Positions 1-5,630 are shown, counted from the stretch's first letter. The stretch: 6,988 nt of DNA from JBEKIK01 sp049509395 (GCA_049509395.1 JBEKZY010000265.1:1-6988); one strand, 5' to 3'. The notes: generated by a model from the sequence alone, not told the origin. Translations and numbers: made by a program.

Positions 1-452
1 TTTGCGCCTAAACTTGCCAGTTTATCAAATGGCCAATTAAGCTCCCACGCGAGGTTAGCCGCTGATAAAGCTGCAGCCGCGTCGCTGGAACCCCCGCCTA
101 ACCCCGCCGCGGTTGGAATTCGCTTTATCAGGCCCAACTTCGCTCCGGCACGGATCCCGGCATGCTCCCTTAATAATTCAACCGCCCGCACCGCCAAATT
201 ACTATTATCTAATGGTATTTCCCCAGCCCCAGTTCCATTAATAGAACTGAAGCCGAGGGACATTTCGCATTTGAATTCTATATTTCCGCTTGACTTTGGA
301 GAAAACCGTAGAGTATCAAATAAATTAATAGGATACATGAGCGTTTCTATCTCATGAAATCCATCGCTACGTTTTGCAATTACCTCGAAAAATAAGTTTA
401 ATTTAGCAGGCGCTTGGACGATTACCTCCACCGGGTTATGGTGGATTCGCAT
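1..452 (-). CDS. ispE: 4-diphosphocytidyl-2-C-methyl-D-erythritol kinase (IspE), N-terminal 150 residues, cut by window edge
   Basis: Cytosolic GHMP-family kinase that uses ATP to phosphorylate the 2-hydroxyl of CDP-methylerythritol in the MEP pathway to isopentenyl diphosphate. The minus-strand reading frame opens at ATG 452-450 and stays open to base 1. Visible family signatures are the N-terminal APAKLNLFFEV (residues 14-24, with the expected catalytic Lys17), RSDGFHEIET (28-37, the usual RxDGYHEIET with Phe for Tyr), and the ATP-binding glycine-rich loop IPTAAGLGGGSSDAAAAL (112-129, expected catalytic Asp124). The family is usually about 280-310 residues, so roughly half is present and the C-terminal half lies off the left edge. 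An AGGAAA Shine-Dalgarno lies about 8 nt before the ATG, and a promoter is visible at 520-548. The gene is divergent from the response regulator at 808. Identity is clear; only the truncation limits the entry. Confidence 0.97.
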   Translation of the reverse strand, partial: MRIHHNPVEVIVQAPAKLNLFFEVIAKRSDGFHEIETLMYPINLFDTLRFSPKSSGNIEFKCEMSLGFSSINGTGAGEIPLDNSNLAVRAVELLREHAGIRAGAKLGLIKRIPTAAGLGGGSSDAAAALSAANLAWELNWPFDKLASLGA

Positions 453-519
453 TGCCTGATTTCCTATATATTATCCAATGACCTTTTTTTTCACTAAAAT
501 ACACACGCTAGTACAGGGG

Positions 520-548
520 ATTCTATCACCCCAGGACCGTTTGGTCAA
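520..548 (-). promoter_or_regulatory. Sigma70-type promoter for ispE
   Basis: Read on the minus strand, TTGACC (548-543) and TAGAAT (525-520) are separated by exactly 17 bases. Each hexamer matches the consensus at 5 of 6 positions. Transcription would start near 513, giving a leader of about 60 nt before the ispE ATG at 452. This is a sequence match only, but spacing and orientation both fit. Confidence 0.6.
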
Positions 549-750
549 TCCGTGTAGAATCAACTTTCATTTAAAATTTGGAATTTTTTATTTGTGTTGG
601 TATTTAAACTTTACTGTACTGAGCCAAAATATTTTACTTAAATTAACTTTTTTAAAAATTAATAACCTATATGGCGGGGAAAGCGGGGGGGTTTACCCTT
701 GTTCAATGAATACCTTTGGCCGCGGGCTCTTGCATTTCAGCTTCGTGTCC

Positions 751-771
751 ATTAGGTATTAGGTATAAGGT
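751..771 (+). repeat. Three tandem heptamers (ATTAGGT, ATTAGGT, ATAAGGT) upstream of the response regulator
   Basis: Bases 751-757 and 758-764 are identical ATTAGGT units and 765-771 is ATAAGGT with one change. The array ends 36 bp before the response regulator ATG. A TTGCAT hexamer at 730-735 lies about where a -35 would sit for a -10 within the repeats. The array could be a regulator-binding site or part of the promoter; which of these is not decided by the sequence. Confidence 0.5.
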
Positions 772-807
772 ATACATGCTAATATAAACAACCAAGGTAA
801 TATCATT

Positions 808-1209
808 ATGGTCGACGAAAAGACCAAAACCGAAGACACTCAAAATCCGAAAAAACGCGTCCTCCTGGTGGACGATGACCGCGAGATCGTGGAATCCATG
901 CGTATCGCTTTGGAGGCCAGCGGATATGACATTCTCGTCGCCCGAGACGGCAACCAGGGACTTGTCATGGTCGAGCGAGACGATCCCGACCTGGTCATTC
1001 TCGACATGATGATGCCCAAGCGGAGCGGGTTTCTGGTATTGGAAAAAGTTCGGCGAACAAGACCTGTTCCCCTGCGAGTGATCATGATAACCGCCAATGA
1101 AGGCAGCCGGCATAAAGCCTATGCCGAAATGCTGGGGGTGGACGATTACATCCGAAAACCGTTTGCCATGGACCGACTGCTGGAAAGCGTGAATCGCCTG
1201 CTGGCCTAA
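808..1209 (+). CDS. Stand-alone receiver-domain response regulator (CheY-like, 133 aa)
   Basis: Single-domain two-component receiver with no output domain. After a charged 15-residue lead, RVLLVDDDRE (17-26) supplies the acidic metal-binding pocket (Asp22-24), and LVILDMMMPKRSG (62-74) carries the phospho-acceptor Asp66. MITAN (93-97) supplies the switch Thr95, and YIRKPF (114-119) the conserved Lys117-Pro118. All active-site residues are therefore present and the protein should be phosphorylatable. The length is normal for a CheY/DivK-type protein. An AAGG Shine-Dalgarno at 794-797 lies 10 nt before the ATG. No histidine kinase is in the window, so its partner is unknown. It may act by protein-protein contact or in a phosphorelay. 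The HD-GYP gene about 1.3 kb away is a possible but unproven functional neighbour. An intrinsic terminator follows at once, implying a monocistronic unit. Confidence 0.95.
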   Translation: MVDEKTKTEDTQNPKKRVLLVDDDREIVESMRIALEASGYDILVARDGNQGLVMVERDDPDLVILDMMMPKRSGFLVLEKVRRTRPVPLRVIMITANEGSRHKAYAEMLGVDDYIRKPFAMDRLLESVNRLLA

Positions 1210-1213
1210 CCAG

Positions 1214-1241
1214 GAGGACAGGCATTCCTGCCTGTTTTTTT
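1214..1241 (+). terminator. Intrinsic terminator of the response regulator
   Basis: Just after the stop codon, ACAGGCA (1218-1224) and TGCCTGT (1229-1235) form a perfect 7-bp stem around a TTCC loop. The stem can be extended by wobble and A-T pairs. It is followed directly by a run of seven T (1235-1241), the classic rho-independent layout for plus-strand transcription. The lipoprotein gene converges from the other side (its stop is at 1331-1333), but on the minus strand the stem is not followed by a T tract. Confidence 0.85.
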
Positions 1242-1330
1242 CACTCCAGACAAGAATGTCCTGCCGCCTTTTTTGGCTACTTTATAATGTGCGGCATCTT
1301 GTTTTGGCTGCTTGATTTTGTTACGACCCA

Positions 1331-2275
1331 TTAAGGCGTTTTATCGGTTTTTGATATTTCCAGTTTCGGTTTCAATATCAGCGTGACGGGCGTGCCGGGA
1401 GCAGGCAACCGCTCGGTAAAACCCTCGAATAAACGCGATTCGATGGCCGAGGCGCTCTCAATGGGCACATCCAAAAGCGCGGTGGGCAGATTCAAGACGC
1501 TGATAAAATCGCCGCGATCGGCCAGATAGGATTTTTCGCCGGTGTCTTTGTCTTCCCAGAACAGACTGCCCGCGAAAACCCAATTGACATCGAGCTGTTT
1601 TTTGGTTTTGATATCGCGGATCCAATCCTGGGCCCTGGCCTTTTGGCGTTTGCCATTCTGATCCATCCAAGCAACCTCAATCTCCACTTCCGTGCCTGAC
1701 GGAGGGATATACTTAGGATCGAATTGCACCGGTTTGCCGGGTTTGGCGCCTAAGACCAACAGGGCGCCATGCACGATACTGGGCTTGGTGTATATCACCA
1801 CCACGGACTCGTAGCCTCGATCGGGATAGGTGGCAAAAAACTCCAGCGGATAGTTGGCCCTGCACACGGAACCGATCAATATCACCTCTTTATTTTTCTT
1901 GTCGATCCAAACCGGATAAACCGGATGCAGTTTGATCAGGTCCTCGGGCTTATCGACCAGCGGCGGACCAAGGTCGCGGGGCATCTCCATCGACTCTTCG
2001 GCCGCATTATTCTCGGTCTCCGAGGCAGTGGTTGCGGCCGAGGGCTGTTTCCGGCCCTCTTGTTTTTCTTCCACTTGGCTCTTTTCTTTGCCGGCTTGGA
2101 TTTGCTCCCCCTGTTTTTCAAGGCTGCCGGCATCAGGACCGGCCGACTCGGAAGGCTGTATTTTTGCATCAGTTTGGCGCGGAGCGCTTGTTTTTGGACA
2201 GCCGCACAATAGCAAAGATGCGAAAATCACCGCGATAAATTGAGATATATATACCAGACCCGGGGATGGCTTCAC
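1331..2275 (-). CDS. YdjY-domain lipoprotein (314 aa, GTG start)
   Basis: Predicted exported lipoprotein of unknown biochemical role. I place the start at GTG 2275-2273, because AAGGAG lies 7 nt upstream and translation then opens with MKPSP followed by a hydrophobic segment ending in the lipobox LCGC, with Cys26 as the lipidated residue. An in-frame ATG at 2350 would add 25 residues that spoil the signal peptide. Residues about 27-100 are a Lys/Glu/Gln/Ser-rich, probably disordered tether. Residues about 118-305 are a globular domain resembling the YdjY-type domain seen repeatedly in planctomycete proteins: WIDKKNKEVILIGSVCRA, the TKPSIVHGALLVLGAKPGKP stretch at 163-182, QDWIRD (216-221), WVFAGS (232-237), and a closing GTPVTLILKP. 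The family match is from memory of such sequences, and no catalytic motif is known to me. It lies downstream of the HD-GYP gene on the same strand but with a 259-bp gap, so probably has its own promoter. Confidence 0.8.
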   Translation of the reverse strand: MKPSPGLVYISQFIAVIFASLLLCGCPKTSAPRQTDAKIQPSESAGPDAGSLEKQGEQIQAGKEKSQVEEKQEGRKQPSAATTASETENNAAEESMEMPRDLGPPLVDKPEDLIKLHPVYPVWIDKKNKEVILIGSVCRANYPLEFFATYPDRGYESVVVIYTKPSIVHGALLVLGAKPGKPVQFDPKYIPPSGTEVEIEVAWMDQNGKRQKARAQDWIRDIKTKKQLDVNWVFAGSLFWEDKDTGEKSYLADRGDFISVLNLPTALLDVPIESASAIESRLFEGFTERLPAPGTPVTLILKPKLEISKTDKTP

Positions 2276-2280
2276 GACTG

Positions 2281-2287
2281 GACTCCT
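2281..2287 (-). promoter_or_regulatory. Strong ribosome binding site that decides the lipoprotein start
   Basis: Read on the minus strand, TAAGGAG stands 7 nt upstream of GTG 2275-2273. It is a near-perfect Shine-Dalgarno placed immediately before a textbook lipoprotein signal peptide. No comparable site precedes the longer ATG at 2350, which lies inside a hairpin stem. This supports the GTG start. Confidence 0.75.
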
Positions 2288-2328
2288 TATGGCAAAAAGA
2301 CAAAATGGGGCGCCGACGAAAACACGGG

Positions 2329-2351
2329 GATGCCATCCCACGGATGGCATC
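2329..2351 (-). promoter_or_regulatory. Perfect 10-bp hairpin in the leader of the lipoprotein gene
   Basis: GATGCCATCC (2329-2338) and GGATGGCATC (2342-2351) are exact inverted copies around a 3-base loop. In the minus-strand transcript the hairpin ends 53 nt before the GTG start. It is followed by CCCCGTGTTTTCG, only a short T run. It might be an attenuator-like or mRNA-stabilising element, or a DNA operator. The stem is certain; the function is inference. Confidence 0.6.
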
Positions 2352-2534
2352 TCATCTTTGCTATAAGGATACCCCTAATTGCCGAAAAGATGCAAGTAGG
2401 ATAACCGTGTACGCTTAAACAAAAACTTTATATAGCCGGCCGTGGATACACGGGGGGTTGTTGATATTTACTGCAATCAAGACTCGAACAGATTCCTAGG
2501 GGGATTTTTAAAAAAGAAGATGCCCGGCCGTACT

Positions 2535-4190
2535 TTACAACATCATTGCCGCTTCCAAGAGCTCGGACTGATTTTGGGTTATCTTGCGGATATCGTCGTG
2601 AACCCTAAAGAAGGCGTTAATGATGTCGGGATCCCACTGCTTTCCCGCTCCGTTGCGGAGAATCTGTTCGATTTTTTCTTCTGACATGCCTTCGCGGTAG
2701 GGACGGTCGCTGCTCATGGCATCGTAAGCATCGGCCACGGCGACAATGCGGGCGGCAAAAGGTATCTGTTCCGCTTCCAGGTTATCAGGATATCCACCCC
2801 CATCCCAGGATTCGTGATGATGCAGAATGACCGGTATTACATCTTTCAGATTGTTCATATCACGAAGGATTCGAGAACCAATTTCCGCGTGCGTTTTGAT
2901 GTGCTCGAATTCCTCTACGCTGAGTTTGCCCGGCTTATGAAGCACGTCGTCATTAATGCCGATCTTGCCTATGTCGTGCAACATGCCTGAAAGGTACAGC
3001 GTATTGAGCATTTGTTCGTCGCAGCCGAGTTCCTTGGCCAGGCAGACGGCAATGCGGGCCACCCGATCGCTGTGACCGCAGGTGTAGGGGTCTTTGGCAT
3101 CGATGGCCGATGTGAAGGCGCGGACGAACCCTGCCAGCAATTCCGACTGCTGGCGGTATAACTCGACGTTGCCGCTATGGATGCCCAGGATGGCGGCAAC
3201 CGTATTCATCAAATTCGCTTCCACCGTGCCGAATTCAGCATCGGTCAGGTGATTAAAGACCACCATCCAGCCGAAGAGATTCGCGCCCTCGGCCATGGGA
3301 ACCACAACCGCTTGTCGAACCGATGGATACGGCCAATCTTCCAGGCTTGTAATCTGCCGGTTGACCACAACCGGGCGGCAATTATTTTCCAAGTCCAAAT
3401 ATCGTATCAGAGCCGAAAATTCTTCATTATCCACAGGGCAGTCGCCGTGGGTGATTGTGATCGTGGAATTTCGGGCCGTCTGAGTCACCGATTTATCGTC
3501 GCCCGCTATGGGAATAAGCTGCAGCGCCAAACCTTTCGCCGGCAGCACTTCTTCCATCCATTTGAGCGTTATCCGCCCCAATTCCTCGTCGCTTTTCGAA
3601 ATTTTCAGATTATGGGTAAGGCGATATAGCAGGCTGATTTCTTCGAAGCTGCCCGCAAGATGGACGGATAAGCTGCTGGTTTCCTCCTGCAATTCCCTGA
3701 TGCATTGCCGCGATTCAATATAGTCGAGCAGCAATTCACAAGTGTGTTGCAAAATCTCCGGCGCCCAAGGAATTTGTCTCATCGCCCATTGCGCCGCTTC
3801 CTCTGGTTTTAAACCAAGCAGCAGGGCCTGCCGCTCCAACAATTCACCCGGCTCGATGAGTCGGGTAACAAACAAGCTTACGGCAACCAGGCAATTTCCC
3901 TTGCCGTCGGGAATCGGCAGGGCCAGCAGGATGAAGGGGTTTTCTTCATCGAGAAATTCAGGTTTGCCGTGGAGGGCCACGATGCGGCATACTTCGCCGC
4001 GCAAAGACCAATCGCAGGAGGGCAACCCGGGCGATTCCTCCAAGACTTCACCCGTAACTCCGTCGAAAATCGTAAATTGCGCGCGAAAGCTCCGTCCAAG
4101 CAACTTTTTAATATCGCTGTTTAAGGCGATATAATTGCCTTTAGCGACCGTGCCATTATCGGCGGGTGCAAGTGCGTCGGAAGTCGGCAT
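2535..4190 (-). CDS. GAF plus HD-GYP domain protein, probable cyclic-di-GMP phosphodiesterase (551 aa)
   Basis: Probable cytosolic phosphodiesterase that degrades cyclic-di-GMP; no membrane segment or signal peptide is visible. Residues 1-170 form an N-terminal region with FDGVTGEVLEE (42-52) that I do not recognise as a named domain. A short helical stretch (about 155-180) leads into a GAF-like sensory domain at about 181-345. The HD-GYP domain occupies about 350-530. It contains GHSDRVARIA (372-381), HDIGKIGI (405-412, metal-binding His405-Asp406 and Lys409), H434, HHESWDGGGYP (458-468, the GYP signature), and ADAYDAM (486-492). All core metal and substrate residues are present, so it should be active. 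The ATG at 4190 has only a weak Shine-Dalgarno, but an in-frame stop lies a few codons upstream and no better start exists. The GAF ligand is unknown. No clear terminator follows the stop. Confidence 0.95.
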   Translation of the reverse strand: MPTSDALAPADNGTVAKGNYIALNSDIKKLLGRSFRAQFTIFDGVTGEVLEESPGLPSCDWSLRGEVCRIVALHGKPEFLDEENPFILLALPIPDGKGNCLVAVSLFVTRLIEPGELLERQALLLGLKPEEAAQWAMRQIPWAPEILQHTCELLLDYIESRQCIRELQEETSSLSVHLAGSFEEISLLYRLTHNLKISKSDEELGRITLKWMEEVLPAKGLALQLIPIAGDDKSVTQTARNSTITITHGDCPVDNEEFSALIRYLDLENNCRPVVVNRQITSLEDWPYPSVRQAVVVPMAEGANLFGWMVVFNHLTDAEFGTVEANLMNTVAAILGIHSGNVELYRQQSELLAGFVRAFTSAIDAKDPYTCGHSDRVARIAVCLAKELGCDEQMLNTLYLSGMLHDIGKIGINDDVLHKPGKLSVEEFEHIKTHAEIGSRILRDMNNLKDVIPVILHHHESWDGGGYPDNLEAEQIPFAARIVAVADAYDAMSSDRPYREGMSEEKIEQILRNGAGKQWDPDIINAFFRVHDDIRKITQNQSELLEAAMML

Positions 4191-4252
4191 GACTAAATCA
4201 TCAATATCCGATGTTTCGCGGTACGCAATCTAAAAACGCAACCTTAATCTGG

Positions 4253-4264
4253 TTATCTAGATAA
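4253..4264. promoter_or_regulatory. 12-bp perfect palindrome TTATCTAGATAA upstream of the HD-GYP gene
   Basis: The twelve bases equal their own reverse complement. They lie 63 bp upstream of the HD-GYP ATG, where a promoter is expected. A weak minus-strand hexamer pair (TTGCCC, 17 nt, TAAATT) sits just upstream. The palindrome is a candidate operator for a dimeric regulator; chance is possible in AT-rich DNA. Confidence 0.35.
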
Positions 4265-4353
4265 ATTTATGTCACATTACATCAAGGGGCAAAACACTTT
4301 GCGTCTCCTATGCTTCTGAGGTGGATAGTCATGTCGTGGGGAATTAAGATGCT

Positions 4354-4359
4354 TATAAT
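4354..4359 (+). promoter_or_regulatory. Candidate -10 box for the Nudix gene
   Basis: An exact TATAAT lies about 140 bp upstream of the chosen Nudix start. The region 16-18 bp upstream (about 4330-4337) has no good -35 match and there is no TG extension, so this is a weak promoter call. Confidence 0.3.
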
Positions 4360-4497
4360 GATAATGCTGGAAATGACTGCCTTTTTCCCTTACGAGAAAC
4401 TACCCCTTAAGAATGGATCGTAAGATTTTTCCTTAACCAAGACGTGTTATTGCAGCCGATATTGACCGCGCTTGTCATGATGCCGGAGTCCGTTCGA

Positions 4498-5016
4498 ATG
4501 ATTGATTCATCAGAGGTTATTTTTCAAGCCCAACGTTTTAGCGTCGAGCGCGTGCTCCAAGTCGCTCCAGACGGCTCCAAATACGTTCGGGAAATCGTCC
4601 GTCATCCCGGAGCGGTGGTGATCCTACCGCTTCTGGACGACGGCCGGGTGGTCTTCATACGCAATAATCGAGCGGCAGTAAACGAAATCCTTATCGAACT
4701 GCCGGCAGGCACCCTCGATCGTTCCGAGGATCCCCTATCTACCGCTAAACGCGAACTTGCCGAAGAGACCGGATATAGAGCCGGAAACATGCAACTTTTA
4801 CTGACGTTTTGCATGTCTCCGGGCATTCTGGACGAAAAAATGCACTTGTTTCTGGCAACCGCCTTAACGGCCGGGCAGATGGCCCTGGAGCAAGGGGAAG
4901 ATATCCAACCGTTCTCCTGCACTTGGGATGAATCGCATGCCATGGTCCGCCGCGGTGAAATCCGCGACGCCAAAACCCTGGTGGGATTGCTTTACTACGA
5001 ACGGTTCATGCGATGA
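4498..5016 (+). CDS. Nudix hydrolase, ADP-ribose pyrophosphatase (NudF-like) family (172 aa)
   Basis: Cytosolic Mg2+-dependent hydrolase, probably cleaving ADP-ribose or a similar nucleoside diphosphate sugar to AMP and a sugar phosphate. The Nudix box is complete. In GTLDRSE..REL.EETGY (residues 71-93) the G-x5-E-x7-REL-x-EE-x-G spacing is exact, with metal ligands Glu86, Glu89 and Glu90. Upstream VRHPGAVVILPL (about 34-45) and ELPAG (67-71), and downstream FCMSPGILDEKMHLFLAT (104-121), are typical of the ADP-ribose pyrophosphatase branch rather than MutT. I chose ATG 4498 because GGAG (4485-4488) lies 9 nt before it and homologous proteins typically open close to this point. GTG 4444 or ATG 4477/4480 would add 18, 7 or 6 residues but lack a convincing ribosome site. 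Likely a metabolite-cleaning enzyme transcribed alone; a strong hairpin follows. Exact substrate is inferred. Confidence 0.92.
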   Translation: MIDSSEVIFQAQRFSVERVLQVAPDGSKYVREIVRHPGAVVILPLLDDGRVVFIRNNRAAVNEILIELPAGTLDRSEDPLSTAKRELAEETGYRAGNMQLLLTFCMSPGILDEKMHLFLATALTAGQMALEQGEDIQPFSCTWDESHAMVRRGEIRDAKTLVGLLYYERFMR

Positions 5017-5031
5017 GATGCCCGCTGCCGC

Positions 5032-5068
5032 TAAGTTGGGACAGCGGTTAAACTGCTGTCCCAACTTA
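5032..5068. terminator. Perfect 14-bp hairpin between convergent Nudix and pilin genes, possible bidirectional terminator
   Basis: TAAGTTGGGACAGC (5032-5045) and GCTGTCCCAACTTA (5055-5068) pair without mismatch around a 9-base loop, itself partly pairable. It starts 15 bp after the Nudix stop and ends 13 bp before the pilin stop read from the other side. Neither strand has a proper T tract after the stem, so it may terminate weakly, protect the 3' ends of both mRNAs, or be a repeat. Confidence 0.55.
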
Positions 5069-5081
5069 ATGCACTATTGTC

Positions 5082-5255
5082 TTAAAAACCAATGTCATGA
5101 AGATTATTCACGATTCCCGCCCACATGCCTCCGGCCTGGGCCCCAACCAAACCGATTGCACTGATAAGCGTCATGAGTATCATGGCCAAAACAACTGCAT
5201 ATTCAACGGCTGTAGCCGCCTCTTCTTCCAGGAAAAAATTATATAAAAAACGCAT
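5082..5255 (-). CDS. Flp-family type IVb pilin (57 aa)
   Basis: Small prepilin of the Flp/Tad type IVb class: processed at the inner membrane and assembled into thin adhesive pili by a Tad apparatus encoded elsewhere. The frame runs from ATG 5255-5253 to TAA 5084-5082. A short basic and acidic leader (MRFLYNFFLEEEA, residues 1-13) is followed by ATAVEYAVVLAMIL (14-27), matching the Flp hallmark with Glu18 at +5 of the expected mature chain and Tyr19 next to it. A hydrophobic helix continues to about residue 38, then a short polar tail follows. The position before the expected cut is Ala13, where Gly is usual. AGGAAGG lies about 7 nt before the ATG, and a strong promoter is visible upstream. 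Length matches the family (about 50-65). The gene stands alone with no tad genes in the window. The product call rests on motif and size. Confidence 0.87.
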   Translation of the reverse strand: MRFLYNFFLEEEAATAVEYAVVLAMILMTLISAIGLVGAQAGGMWAGIVNNLHDIGF

Positions 5256-5271
5256 GGCAAAGCCTTCCTTT

Positions 5272-5287
5272 CCGACCCGAGGGTCGG
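5272..5287 (-). promoter_or_regulatory. Hairpin in the pilin mRNA leader just upstream of the ribosome site
   Basis: CCGACCC (5272-5278) and GGGTCGG (5281-5287) are exact inverted copies, folding as a 6-7 bp GC-rich stem with a tetraloop-sized turn. In the minus-strand transcript it ends just before the AAGGAAGG ribosome site. It could stabilise the 5' end of the short pilin mRNA or keep the ribosome site exposed. Function is inferred. Confidence 0.5.
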
Positions 5288-5316
5288 TGGGACAGCGCGG
5301 CGTTTTGTGGCAAATT

Positions 5317-5345
5317 ATTCCATTTACGCCGCTTTATCTTGTCAA
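5317..5345 (-). promoter_or_regulatory. Sigma70-type promoter for the Flp pilin
   Basis: On the minus strand, TTGACA (5345-5340, exact consensus) and TGGAAT (5322-5317, 4 of 6) are separated by 17 bases. Transcription would start near 5310, giving a 55-nt leader before the pilin ATG. The inverted pair GCGGCGT (5297-5303) and ACGCCGC (5326-5332) brackets the -10 element and may be an operator. Confidence 0.6.
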
Positions 5346-5630
5346 ACTGCCGCCTGTGCATCCGTACGGCATTTATCCGTATTGTGCCGCCGATACGGCG
5401 TCCCCGCGTTATCCCGAAAGCAAACGGTGAAAAGCTTTATGTCTCTAAATCAACTCTATGTTATTCATCAAGGGTGTCAAACTGTTATTCCAAGCGCTCT
5501 AATACTACTGAAAGATATGATTAAACCATATTTGGTTGTATTCCACCCAAATTGACGATCCAGTGTTGACTTTCTTTGCAATATGCCTTTATACCTTGGA
5601 TCATCTTTCCACTCCAAAATACCTATAACA

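Larger units (their letters stand above)
453..807. other. Divergent intergenic region between ispE and the response regulator
   Basis: This is 355 bp of AT-rich DNA with no convincing gene. It holds the ispE promoter (520-548) on the minus strand. It also has long A/T tracts around 560-660, a G-rich stretch at about 674-692 containing seven consecutive G, and three heptamer direct repeats at 751-771 next to the response regulator. A 94-codon open frame at 478-762 has no Shine-Dalgarno and low-complexity AT-driven composition, so I do not regard it as a gene. No tRNA-like structure was seen. Confidence 0.6.
2276..2534. other. Intergenic region between HD-GYP and lipoprotein genes
   Basis: This holds the lipoprotein ribosome site and leader hairpin, plus a CCGTG-GATA-CACGG dyad at about 2440-2453 that runs into a six-G tract. 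The strand leaving the HD-GYP gene shows a T-rich run but no convincing stem before it. Candidate promoter hexamers for the lipoprotein (for example TTGCAT about 18 nt from TATCCT, minus strand) are weak. The region is long enough for an independent promoter. Confidence 0.4.
4191..4497. other. Divergent intergenic region between HD-GYP and Nudix genes
   Basis: This 307-bp AT-rich region carries promoters for both flanking genes by position. It contains a 12-bp perfect palindrome (4253-4264) and an exact TATAAT at 4354-4359. It also contains a 30-codon open frame at 4331-4423 starting ATG after GAGG (4318-4321, 9-nt spacing), whose product would be Met/Ile/Leu-rich at the N-terminus. The short frame overlaps the TATAAT box and has no family signature, so I list it only as a possibility. 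A GTG at 4444 could extend the Nudix frame but lacks a ribosome site. Confidence 0.4.

Noticed and set aside
478..762. 94-codon plus-strand open frame in the ispE/response-regulator spacer
   Set aside because: No ribosome site, AT-driven composition, overlaps the ispE promoter and shows no recognisable motif.
703..1113. 136-codon minus-strand frame opposite the response regulator
   Set aside because: Antisense shadow of a gene with all receiver-domain motifs intact; no independent start signal.
2276..2350. 25-residue N-terminal extension of the lipoprotein from ATG 2350
   Set aside because: The ATG sits in a hairpin stem with no ribosome site, and the extension would displace a textbook lipoprotein signal peptide that starts at GTG 2275.
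5125..5430. Plus-strand frames (5125-5430 and 5307-5555) across the pilin and its promoter
   Set aside because: They lie opposite the pilin gene and its promoter region, have no ribosome site and encode no recognisable sequence.
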